From Bacillota bacterium (lineage in GTDB: Bacteria > Bacillota > Clostridia > Christensenellales > UMGS416), in contig JAEYYW010000116.1 of the NCBI GenBank assembly GCA_023428265.1, positions 1-58,711 of the forward strand: 58,711 nucleotides of DNA. The letters are read 5' to 3'. The notes beneath the pieces are model-generated. The model searched no databases. It was not told the DNA's origin and was given only the letters and a program-made list of their open reading frames with translations. Position numbers and translations under genes: made by a program. This document shows positions 50,504 to 57,985 of this stretch, one piece after another (positions within the stretch are counted from its first letter, which is position 1; every line of letters starts with the position of its first letter).

Positions 50504-50995
50504 TCAGGTGCCGGCGATCATCAGGATCACGGAGATCGTGGCCAGCAGCATGAAGGAATACATCAGCCATGAGCCGGACCGGGCATTGCCCTCCTGGCGC
50601 TCCACCATGCGGTCCAGGTCGTTGATGCGGTCAATATAGATGTCGGCAGTGGCGGTGGCCGCCGCAGGGTCGCTGAGCTCCGCCGCTTTCAGAAGCTTGT
50701 TCACATCGGCCCGCACCAACCCCTTGTGGGAGGCCGCGATGATCAAAAATGCCGCGCCGGCAAAAAACACCGCCATTGCCACAAAGGCCAGGATGGCCGA
50801 CGCTGTGACATGGCCGGCGGCAGTCACATAATAATACACCCACATGCTGAAAGCCAGCGCCGCCAGGCCAAACAGTGGCAGCATGCCGGTGGCGCGGGCA
50901 CGGCTTTTGTCCAGAGTCTCCAGCCGGATGGAATATTCGGTGAGAAGAGCGGTGAAGAACTGGCCGGCCTTCTGCCCGTTGTCGATAAACTGCAT
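50504..50995 (-). CDS. Small membrane protein of unknown function
   Basis: A 163-residue protein behind AGGAGGGATC. An N-terminal helix (NGQKAGQFFTALLTEYSIRLE), two membrane helices (about residues 40-60 and 68-88), a cytoplasmic helical segment (ADVNKLLKAAELSDPAAATATADIYIDRINDLDRMV) and a C-terminal membrane helix are predicted. The layout loosely recalls SLATT-like proteins, but I see no specific motif and do not assign one. Confidence 0.7.
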   Translation of the reverse strand: MQFIDNGQKAGQFFTALLTEYSIRLETLDKSRARATGMLPLFGLAALAFSMWVYYYVTAAGHVTASAILAFVAMAVFFAGAAFLIIAASHKGLVRADVNKLLKAAELSDPAAATATADIYIDRINDLDRMVERQEGNARSGSWLMYSFMLLATISVILMIAGT

Positions 50996-51210
50996 GGGTG
51001 ATCCCTCCTATTATATAACGGCGATCCTTTGCCAAACTTAACAGGTAATACAACCCGTGGTATGATTCTTTCCGCCAGACCGCTACCGGCTGAGGCCGGC
51101 GAACCGGCAGGATGCCAGATCAGACACCTCCGGCCAATGAGCCGCCTTCCAATTATATCCCCATTCCCCGCAATGAACAATACAAAAAAGCACCAGCCGC
51201 AGGCCCCTTA

Positions 51211-51240
51211 TTGACATCTTTTCTCAACCTGTGCTATAGT
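51211..51240 (+). promoter_or_regulatory. Promoter of the manganese riboswitch/exporter
   Basis: A perfect TTGACA (51211-51216), an 18-base spacer and TATAGT (51235-51240), about ten bases before the riboswitch. Confidence 0.82.
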
Positions 51241-51249
51241 TCAGCCTGT

Positions 51250-51385
51250 TAAAAGGGAGTAGTTATCAAAACAGGGTCAACATGCTGGCGCTGCGCCTGG
51301 CCCTGTTTGCCAAGGAAGCGGATTCCGCGCGAAATTGGTTGGCGAGACTTTTGGCATGGCTTTGCTGTGCTAAAAGTCTTTTTTA
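51250..51385 (+). promoter_or_regulatory. yybP-ykoY manganese riboswitch with terminator
   Basis: The aptamer shows AAAAGGGAGTAG at the 5' side, GGTCAACA, and TTGGCGAGACTTTTG at the 3' side, the conserved positions of the yybP-ykoY class. AAAAG (51252-51256) can pair with CTTTT (51348-51352) in the bound form. Otherwise AGACTTTT (51345-51352) pairs with AAAAGTCT (51372-51379), followed by T6, as a terminator. Mn(II) is therefore expected to turn expression on. It sits directly upstream of a GDT1/UPF0016 exporter, a known target of this class. The 420-base gap 50996-51415 holds nothing else I can name. Confidence 0.92.
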
Positions 51386-51415
51386 TTACACATGATACCG
51401 CATGGAGGAACCAAA

Positions 51416-52153
51416 ATGAACGCTGCCCTCACGTCGCTTCTGATGGTGACGCTGGCAGAAATGGGCGACAAGACCCAGCTGCTGGCAATGGCCTTCGCAA
51501 CCCGCTACAAGCCCTTCAAGGTGCTGCTTGGCGTGCTGATCGCCACGCTGCTGAACCACGCGCTGGCCGTGGCGCTCGGCGCGCTGCTGGCCGGCTACGA
51601 AATGATCCAGAACTGGATCCAGCTCGTGGCGGGGCTCTCCTTCCTGTTCTTCGGGCTGTGGTCTATCCGAGGTGACACTCTGGAGGGTGAAGACAAGAAG
51701 AAAACGCGCTTTGGCCCGGTGATGACGGTGGCCATCGCGTTCTTCATTGCAGAGCTTGGCGACAAGACGCAGCTTGCCACGATCTCGCTGGCAGCAAAGT
51801 ATCCCCAGTCGCCCCTGTTCATCCTGATGGGCACCACCGGCGGCATGCTCATTGCCGACGGCATCGGTGTGTTTGCCGGCTGCGCGCTGTGCAAATGGGT
51901 GCCGGAGCGGGTGATCAAGCTGGTTTCCGCCGGGGCGTTCGTCGTGTTTGGCCTGGTGGGCGTGTGGCAGTCGCTCACGGAGAATTTTGCCATGGCCTGG
52001 CCGGCCGTTGCCGCCATCGACGGAGCCCTTGCCGTCGCGTGCGTGCTCATCGGCTGGTGGCTGCTGAAGCGCGCGCCCAAGGAAGGCGCGATGTGCGCCT
52101 GCCCCGCCCCCACCGGGGAGGCAGCGGAGCAGAGCGACGAAGAAAGGCACTGA
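51416..52153 (+). CDS. GDT1/TMEM165 (UPF0016) family manganese exporter
   Basis: A 245-residue membrane protein starting at ATG 51416, seven bases after GGAGG. The two family signatures are present, EMGDKTQ (about residue 15) and ELGDKTQ (about residue 115), each in a three-helix repeat; the acidic residues form the cation site. Bacterial members export Mn(II). The upstream yybP-ykoY riboswitch fits this role. The C-terminal 30 residues (CACPAPTGEAAEQSDEERH) are polar and cysteine-containing. Confidence 0.93.
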   Translation: MNAALTSLLMVTLAEMGDKTQLLAMAFATRYKPFKVLLGVLIATLLNHALAVALGALLAGYEMIQNWIQLVAGLSFLFFGLWSIRGDTLEGEDKKKTRFGPVMTVAIAFFIAELGDKTQLATISLAAKYPQSPLFILMGTTGGMLIADGIGVFAGCALCKWVPERVIKLVSAGAFVVFGLVGVWQSLTENFAMAWPAVAAIDGALAVACVLIGWWLLKRAPKEGAMCACPAPTGEAAEQSDEERH

Positions 52154-52232
52154 ATTCAGCCATTCGAAAGATGTTCGGCGCCGGCGATTTGTTGTATAAT
52201 ATTGGGCATTGGCAATGGATTGGAGCATAACA

Positions 52233-53483
52233 ATGGTCAAGAGAAGATCGGCATTCATCGCCTGCGCCGTCGTGTTTGTGTTTACGGCGGCCACAGTGTG
52301 CATTCTTACAATTGCCGGATACCACCTGTTTATGGTGAACACCGGCCGCCTGCAAAGCCCGCAGCAGGAGCCGCAGGCCTCTGCCGCGGCCGGGAAGTAC
52401 AGCCGTCTGGATGAGATCAGCAGCGTCTACCACAACGACGCGCTTACCGACGTGACCGACGAAAAGCTGCTGGATGGTGCCGCCAAAGGCATGGCCTGGG
52501 GCACCGGAGACGTTTACAGCGAGTTTTTCACCGCGGAGGAGTTCAAGGAATTCCAGCAGCAGGAAGAGGGCTCCTATGTGGGCATCGGTGTGGCGGTGAA
52601 CGTGGATCCCGACGACAAGCTGATCACCGCCGTGACCGTGTATAAGGGCTCGCCGGCCGAAAAGGGCGGCATGCTGACCGGCGACAAGATCATCATGGTG
52701 GACGGCGAAGATGTGGCGGGCCTGAGCCTGGAGCAGACGGTGAAGCTGGTGCGCGGCGCCGCCGGCACCGAAGTGACGATCATGGTGCTGCGGGGCTCTG
52801 ACCGCGTTGAGCTGAAGATGACCCGCGCCGAAGTGATCATGAACCGCACCGAGTGGGCGATGCTGGATAACAACATGGGCTATATCCGCATCCTCGAGTT
52901 CAACGGCAACGCCGCCACGCTGTTTGACAAGGCGGTCAAGGAGCTGAAGGCGCAGGGCATGAAGGGCCTGATCCTGGATCTGCGCAACAACCCCGGCGGA
53001 AGCCTGGATGTGGTGGCCCCCATCGCCGACGAGCTTTTCCCGGCGGGGCCCATCATCACGATGGTGGACCGCAACGGCAAAGAGGTGCCCCGCAGCCGCA
53101 TCATGTCAGACGGAAGCTATCTGAATCTGCCGATGGTGGTGCTGGTGAACGAAAACAGCGCCAGCGCCTCGGAGCTTCTCTCCGGCGGCATACAGGACTA
53201 TAAGGTTGGCAAACTGATCGGTGTGACCACCTACGGCAAGGGTGTGGCGCAGAGCTTCCACCAGCTGAAGGACGGCACATGGCTCAAATACACAGCCAGC
53301 AAATATCTGACCGGCGGCGGCCGCTGCCCGCAGGACACGGGCTTCACACCGGACGTGGTGGTGGAGCTGGATGAAAACGCCAAGAAGAACCCGATGATTT
53401 TCTCCCACAACCCGCCAACAGCGGAAGACAACCAGTTTATGCGGGCGGTCACCGAGCTGGCCAAGATGATGCAGGGGCAGTAA
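52233..53483 (+). CDS. S41-family C-terminal processing protease with PDZ domain
   Basis: A 416-residue protein starting at ATG 52233 after TTGGAG. A signal anchor (SAFIACAVVFVFTAATVCIL) precedes an extracytoplasmic region. A PDZ domain covers about residues 115-195 (YVGIGVAVNV, GLSLEQTVKLVRGAAGTEV). The catalytic core has LDLRNNPGGSLDVV, the nucleophile serine in NENSASASELLSGG and the general-base lysine in TYGKGVAQ. CtpA-type proteases trim or degrade exported proteins. The target is unknown. Confidence 0.93.
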   Translation: MVKRRSAFIACAVVFVFTAATVCILTIAGYHLFMVNTGRLQSPQQEPQASAAAGKYSRLDEISSVYHNDALTDVTDEKLLDGAAKGMAWGTGDVYSEFFTAEEFKEFQQQEEGSYVGIGVAVNVDPDDKLITAVTVYKGSPAEKGGMLTGDKIIMVDGEDVAGLSLEQTVKLVRGAAGTEVTIMVLRGSDRVELKMTRAEVIMNRTEWAMLDNNMGYIRILEFNGNAATLFDKAVKELKAQGMKGLILDLRNNPGGSLDVVAPIADELFPAGPIITMVDRNGKEVPRSRIMSDGSYLNLPMVVLVNENSASASELLSGGIQDYKVGKLIGVTTYGKGVAQSFHQLKDGTWLKYTASKYLTGGGRCPQDTGFTPDVVVELDENAKKNPMIFSHNPPTAEDNQFMRAVTELAKMMQGQ

Positions 53484-53540
53484 CCGGCAGTCAGCAGACA
53501 GCCAGCCCATACCAGCCCGGATTCGCAAATAGCAGTTTTT

Positions 53541-53612
53541 GTAGGGGCGGCTCACGAGCCGCCCGCAACTCTATCGCCTGCGGGCGAGAAATCCCCCCCT
53601 GGCTCTGCGGAG
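53541..53612. repeat. Family C copy and family A remnant
   Basis: GTAGGGGCGGCTC-ACGAGCCGCCC is followed by TATCGCC-TGC-GGGCGAG and AATCCCCCCCTGGCTC-TGCG-GAGC. The family A part is incomplete. The region lies between the S41 protease and the PHP gene. Confidence 0.6.
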
Positions 53613-53646
53613 CAGGGAAGTTTCCACCTAACACAGGAGATAATCC

Positions 53647-54918
53647 ATGCACTACGAATCCCAACTGAACGCCCCTGAAAAAGCAGCCCGCCTGGCCGCG
53701 TTACGCGCCCTGGCGGCGAAGCCGCCCGGCGAGCAATTGCCGGGAAATGTAAATAACCACATCCACACCAACTATTCCTTCTCGCCTTATTCGCCGGCCA
53801 TGGCGCTGTGGCGGGCCAGGCAGAGCGGCCTGGTCACCGCCGGCATCATGGATCACGACAGCATCGCCGGCGCCCCGGAGTTTCTGGAAGCAGGCGAGAT
53901 CCTCGGCATGGCGGTGACCTGCGGCATTGAGTGCCGGGTGGATCTCAAGGATTCGCCCTGGGCCGGTTGCCGCATCAACAACCCCGATCAGAACGGCATC
54001 ATCTACATGTCGCTGCACGGCGTGCCCAAGCGGTCCTTCGGGCTGGTGCAGCAGTTCTTTGCGCCATACCGCGAAGCCCGCAACCGCAGGAACCGCCGTA
54101 TGGCGGATAACATCAACGGGCTGATGGAGCGTTTCGGCATATCAATTGATTTTGACCGCGACGTGCTGCCGCTATCAATGTGGCACGACGGCGGGGCCGT
54201 GACCGAGCGGCATTTGGTGATGGCACTGTGCCGTGCATTGGCCCAGGTCTATGGCCGTGGGCCGGCGCTTTTGGAGTTTATGGAAAGGATGCTGGGGCTG
54301 GAGGTGCCGGAGAAGACCCGCCAGCAGCTCTCCGACAGCCAAAACCCCTACTATGATTATGACCTGCTGGGTGTGCTGAAGGGCCACTTTGTGCAGCGGT
54401 TTTATGTGGACGCCACCGACGAATGCCCGCCGGTGCGTGAGGTGCTCGCGCTCTCCCGCCGGGCCGGTGCAGTCTCCACCTATCCCTATCTGGGCGACAT
54501 CGGCGACAGCGTGACCGGCGACAAACGCGCCCAGAAGTTTGAAGATGATTTCCTCGATGACTTAATGGCGTATCTCAAAGATCTGGGGTTTCAGGCCATC
54601 ACCTATATGCCCACCCGCAACACACGGGCGCAGCTGGACCGGCTGCGGGCGCTCTGCGCGAAGCACAACTTCTTTCAGGTGAGCGGTGAGGACATCAACT
54701 CCCCCCGCCAGAGCTTCCTCTGCGAGGCGCTCAAAGATCCGGCCTTTTCCAACCTGATTGACTCCACCTGGGCGCTGATCGCCCATGAACGGCTGAGCGA
54801 TGAAAGCCCCGAAAAGGGCATGTTTTCGGAAGAGACCGCAGCGAAATACCCGGACATCCATGAGCGGGTGAAAGTGTTCGCGGAGATTGGCAGGAGCTAT
54901 ACGGGTGTTTTCTACTAG
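53647..54918 (+). CDS. PHP-domain metal-dependent phosphoesterase
   Basis: A 423-residue protein behind ACAGGAG. The N-terminal PHP motifs are NNHIHTNYSFSPYSP (about residue 36) and GIMDHDSIAG, with ECRVDL and GEDINSPRQSF supplying further metal ligands. It resembles stand-alone PHP proteins, not polymerase subunits. The substrate is unknown. It is the last chromosomal gene before the prophage. Confidence 0.88.
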   Translation: MHYESQLNAPEKAARLAALRALAAKPPGEQLPGNVNNHIHTNYSFSPYSPAMALWRARQSGLVTAGIMDHDSIAGAPEFLEAGEILGMAVTCGIECRVDLKDSPWAGCRINNPDQNGIIYMSLHGVPKRSFGLVQQFFAPYREARNRRNRRMADNINGLMERFGISIDFDRDVLPLSMWHDGGAVTERHLVMALCRALAQVYGRGPALLEFMERMLGLEVPEKTRQQLSDSQNPYYDYDLLGVLKGHFVQRFYVDATDECPPVREVLALSRRAGAVSTYPYLGDIGDSVTGDKRAQKFEDDFLDDLMAYLKDLGFQAITYMPTRNTRAQLDRLRALCAKHNFFQVSGEDINSPRQSFLCEALKDPAFSNLIDSTWALIAHERLSDESPEKGMFSEETAAKYPDIHERVKVFAEIGRSYTGVFY

Positions 54919-54947
54919 ATGTGTGCCTTACTATAGCATAGGTAAAT

Positions 54948-54971
54948 ATGCATCCATACAGATGGATGCAT
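54948..54971. terminator. Hairpin after the PHP gene
   Basis: A perfect 10-bp stem ATGCATCCAT-ACAG-ATGGATGCAT, 30 bases after the stop. It is AT-rich without a long U-run, so it may be a weak terminator. It also lies near the likely prophage junction. Confidence 0.5.
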
Positions 54972-55084
54972 TCACAACCACCTTTTAGTTATATGATTAT
55001 GCCAGCTCCCAAATACCTTTGGGGCTAACTTCTGCTGGTTTCATAATTTTAGTTTTTCTAAGTTCAGTTGCAGCCCATTGTAGC

Positions 55085-55150
55085 TTTGCTCACTAAATGA
55101 AAAATTTTTGCACGCTATCTGAGAAATCTTTGCGCACTAACTGAGAAAAC
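55085..55150. repeat. Three 22-bp tandem repeats at the prophage edge
   Basis: Three units start at 55085, 55107 and 55129. The consensus is close to TTTGCGCACTAACTGAGAAA; the third unit is best preserved. They lie in AT-rich DNA between the PHP gene and the phage Xre gene. Multiple short repeats of this kind occur at the ends of some insertion sequences (IS21 family), but no transposase is present. Confidence 0.7.
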
Positions 55151-55163
55151 ACTATGAATTGTT

Positions 55164-55496
55164 TCAATCATTTTCATCTTCTTTGCTGGCATTTATAGGC
55201 TCATTTAAACCCTGTATATTAACCCTTTTAGCCCTTGCCTTTTTATAAGAATTTCTACGCTCATAAATCAGTTCAGTTCCCACTCTTTTGACACTATTAG
55301 GAACATACTCAAGTAAGTCTGCTATGTCACATCCGAGCGCTTCACAGATCAAGTCAACGTAGTCGAGGTTGACCCTTTCGCATAGCTCGTGATACATCTC
55401 ATTTATGGCATTTGGGCGGATTCCAGTCTTTCTAGCGAGATCAAGTTGAGTCATTTTGTGTTCACCCAACAGCCTGGATAAATGGATTCTGACCAT
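55164..55496 (-). CDS. Prophage Xre-family regulator
   Basis: A 110-residue protein starting at ATG 55496 after GAGG. The helix-turn-helix MTQLDLARKTGIRPNAINEMYH lies near residues 15-36 and is followed by a second conserved helix (ICEALGCDIADLLEYVP), the Cro/C1-type fold. The basic C-terminal tail (RRNSYKKARAKRVN) may help DNA contact. It lies at the end of the phage lysis module, in AT-richer DNA than the chromosome. Confidence 0.87.
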   Translation of the reverse strand: MVRIHLSRLLGEHKMTQLDLARKTGIRPNAINEMYHELCERVNLDYVDLICEALGCDIADLLEYVPNSVKRVGTELIYERRNSYKKARAKRVNIQGLNEPINASKEDEND

Positions 55497-55599
55497 GTTC
55501 TTTTCCTCTTTTTGAGGAAATACTATCACGGTGGGTTATATAACCTCTGCATACCGATAAATAATAACGCATAACGATATTTTGTAAATCCCCCAAAAA

Positions 55600-56352
55600 T
55601 CAATAGCTCCTTATGATCACCTCATCATATTTGACACCTTCATCGTCACGCTGTTTCAGGCTGTGCTGCCTGCTCACTCCATCGATCTGGAAGCCAGCAT
55701 AAAGCGATCTGATGGCCTCACAGTCGTTGTATGACAACACAAACCGCCCCTTGATTCGTCCCAACACATCCCTCAGCCGCTGGTGATCCAGCATCGTGAA
55801 ACTGGCCTTGTAGTACTCTTCTGCCCCAAAGTATGGAGGATCACAGTAGAAAAGGGCACCAGGTCGGTCGTACACCTTGATGAGTGATTCGAAGTCTTTG
55901 TTCTCAATCACGACCCTGGCCAGGCGCTGCTGTATCTCGCCCATGTATTGGATTGAAGATTCAAGGTTTCGCACCGCGCAACCGAAGGAATGGGCGTCGC
56001 TGCCATAGCTCAGCTTGATCAGCAGAAAGAACCGTGCAGCACGCTGGATGTCGGTGAGCCCTCGTAGATCGCGCTGCGCCCTCACATCCTCGAATAACTC
56101 CCGGCTATTCAAGTAACCAGTCAGCTCACGTTGGAGTTCATCACAATGGTATTTTACACACCGGAACAGGTTCACCAGACCGCTGTCGGCATCGTTGTAG
56201 ACCTCCATCGGCGCGTGTCGCTCCTTGCCAAACAGTACCCAGCCAGCACCTCCAAAGACCTCAATGTATCGGCCAAACCCCTCTGGGAATCGTCGAATAA
56301 TCTCCTTTCTCAGCAGCCGCTTGCCGCCGATCCAGGCCAAAAAGCTGTTCAT
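55600..56352 (-). CDS. DNA adenine methylase (D12 class)
   Basis: A 250-residue N6-adenine methyltransferase starting MNSFLAWIGGKRLL after AAGGAGG. Motif I is FLAWIGGKR/VFGGAGWVLF and the catalytic motif IV is CDPPYFGAEEYY. D12-class Dam enzymes usually methylate GATC. No cognate nuclease is nearby, so this is probably a solitary phage methylase protecting phage DNA or aiding regulation. Confidence 0.93.
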   Translation of the reverse strand: MNSFLAWIGGKRLLRKEIIRRFPEGFGRYIEVFGGAGWVLFGKERHAPMEVYNDADSGLVNLFRCVKYHCDELQRELTGYLNSRELFEDVRAQRDLRGLTDIQRAARFFLLIKLSYGSDAHSFGCAVRNLESSIQYMGEIQQRLARVVIENKDFESLIKVYDRPGALFYCDPPYFGAEEYYKASFTMLDHQRLRDVLGRIKGRFVLSYNDCEAIRSLYAGFQIDGVSRQHSLKQRDDEGVKYDEVIIRSY

Positions 56353-56370
56353 AGATCCTCCTTGAAAAAT

Positions 56371-56398
56371 GAGATAACCCCCGGCTTGCGCCGGGGGC
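56371..56398 (-). terminator. Terminator between endolysin and Dam
   Basis: CCCCCGGC-TTGC-GCCGGGGG (56378-56397), an 8-bp perfect stem. On the minus strand it lies 17 bases after the endolysin stop and is followed by TTATCTCATTTTTC. Confidence 0.82.
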
Positions 56399-56414
56399 TT
56401 GAGCGTCATGCGGC

Positions 56415-57326
56415 TCACGCCGCCTGCCTGTAGAAGATGAAAAATTCTTTTTTTTCCTTGTCGAAGGACTTGGAGGTGGCATACTTGCGAACGGTGGACG
56501 CGGGGTCATTGGCATATATCAAGTCAGTGGCCGGATCATACTTCCAGCAGCAGATGTAGTGGCCGCCACCGGTCCAGAAGCCCTTGCCCATCAGCGCCTT
56601 CCGTACCTCCGCTATACTGCCGGTGCGCAGGAACTTGCACTTATACCGCGTGGCCATGTAGGCGAAGAACGTGCGCTTTGTGCCATTCTCCTCAGCGCAG
56701 TATCCTTTAAGCACTGCATGTGCGGCCACGTCGGCAGGATCTTGCGATTTGTCCCAGCGCGTGTAAACGACGTCGGCCATGGCTGTAGGGCCACAGCCGT
56801 TGTTCTTGATGGTGATCGCAGGATTTCCCTTCGGGTATTTCGGCGGGTTTGGGTTGGAATACGGGTTCTTGGCCCATGGGGCAGCATACTGCTTGTAGTC
56901 AATTGGCTGAACCACAGCTGCTTTGATGATCGCTTCGCCGGTCAACAGATATGTCCAGGTGATTGTGCCGACAATGCCATCAACCTTCAGCCCGGCCAAC
57001 TTCTGTCGCCGCATCACTTCCTCTTCGGTTATCGGGCCGAACTTGCCATCGAGCAGTTTCCCTGTGAAGCCCAGCAACTCCTGAATCGCTTTGACTCTGG
57101 CAGTACCGATCAGCATCTTCCGACGCTGCTCTTTGGGCTGGGATGCAGCAAGCGTGCCCCAGGTGATGTCGCCGACGATACCGTCAACCTTGATTTCTTC
57201 AGCCTCTTGGAACTTCCGCACAGCGGTATCCAGCACGGCGTCAAACAGGCCAGTCACCTTCAAACCCAGAAGGTATTGCAATATGCGAACAGGGAGCCCT
57301 GAAGCTCCCCGCTTGATCTGTTCCAT
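56415..57326 (-). CDS. Phage endolysin with peptidoglycan-binding and C39-like peptidase domains
   Basis: A 303-residue protein with two N-terminal peptidoglycan-binding repeats (about residues 8-60 and 75-130; each ends VDGIVGDITWGTL or VDGIVGTITWTYL). A papain-like C39-type peptidase domain follows, with a probable catalytic cysteine in NNGCGPTAMADVV and histidine in TGGGHYICCW. It should cleave cell-wall cross-links at phage release. It lies downstream of a holin-like gene with a ten-base gap. Confidence 0.88.
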   Translation of the reverse strand: MEQIKRGASGLPVRILQYLLGLKVTGLFDAVLDTAVRKFQEAEEIKVDGIVGDITWGTLAASQPKEQRRKMLIGTARVKAIQELLGFTGKLLDGKFGPITEEEVMRRQKLAGLKVDGIVGTITWTYLLTGEAIIKAAVVQPIDYKQYAAPWAKNPYSNPNPPKYPKGNPAITIKNNGCGPTAMADVVYTRWDKSQDPADVAAHAVLKGYCAEENGTKRTFFAYMATRYKCKFLRTGSIAEVRKALMGKGFWTGGGHYICCWKYDPATDLIYANDPASTVRKYATSKSFDKEKKEFFIFYRQAA

Positions 57327-57336
57327 GTCGGCCCCC

Positions 57337-57792
57337 TTACTGCGCGTCGCCGCTGGAGCCGGAGTTGGTGTTGGTGCCGGGCACCTTCAGGAGCGATCCC
57401 TGGAGTGGCTTTATCGCGTATTCATAGGTGCCGGTCGCGGCGACTGCGATCAAGAAAAGATTGATGAGCCCGGCAAACCAGTCAGCAGGAGATGAGGGTG
57501 GAACCACCCACAGAAGCCTGGCCATCGTAAATACCGCAGACCAGATCAAACAGTAATATTTGGGGTTCAAGTTGAGTGGCAGCATGTATTTGGTTATCTG
57601 TACCATGATCGACACGGCGGCCACTACACCGGAGATGCTGCCCAGCCAGCCAAGCGTGAAAAACTCGTTGACCGCAGGAGCAATCACCTCGCTCTCACCG
57701 TCCATCGGCGCGGCCATGGCTGGTGCAGCCACCAGCAGCACACTGATCACGATCAGGAAAGAGATCAACAGAAACTTCATGGTCTTCTTCAT
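57337..57792 (-). CDS. Holin-like phage membrane protein
   Basis: A 151-residue protein behind AAAGGAGG. A signal-like helix (FLLISFLIVISVLLVAAPAMA) and about three more hydrophobic segments end in a polar tail rich in G, S and N. Size, topology and position before the endolysin fit a holin, though no family motif is certain. Confidence 0.65.
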   Translation of the reverse strand: MKKTMKFLLISFLIVISVLLVAAPAMAAPMDGESEVIAPAVNEFFTLGWLGSISGVVAAVSIMVQITKYMLPLNLNPKYYCLIWSAVFTMARLLWVVPPSSPADWFAGLINLFLIAVAATGTYEYAIKPLQGSLLKVPGTNTNSGSSGDAQ

Positions 57793-57823
57793 GGATTTGC
57801 CTCCTTTGGCGTCGCATGGAAGA

Positions 57824-57846
57824 AGGCCGCCAACAATCGGCGGCCT
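57824..57846 (-). other. Hairpin upstream of the holin-like gene
   Basis: AGGCCGCC/GGCGGCCT, an 8-bp stem around AACAATC. On the minus strand it separates the fibre-like gene from the lysis genes and may act as a terminator or processing site. There is no strong U-run. Confidence 0.5.
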
Positions 57847-57985
57847 CCAATATAAAAGGTGCTTAAAGGGTTTATTATAGCTGCTTAACTAGGGCGGAAC
57901 TCCGGCCCAAAACCATCTGGTCATATGAGGATACCTTCTTTCCCTACCAAATACTTTCTAGAATTTACTCATGCGAGCGCTTTGG

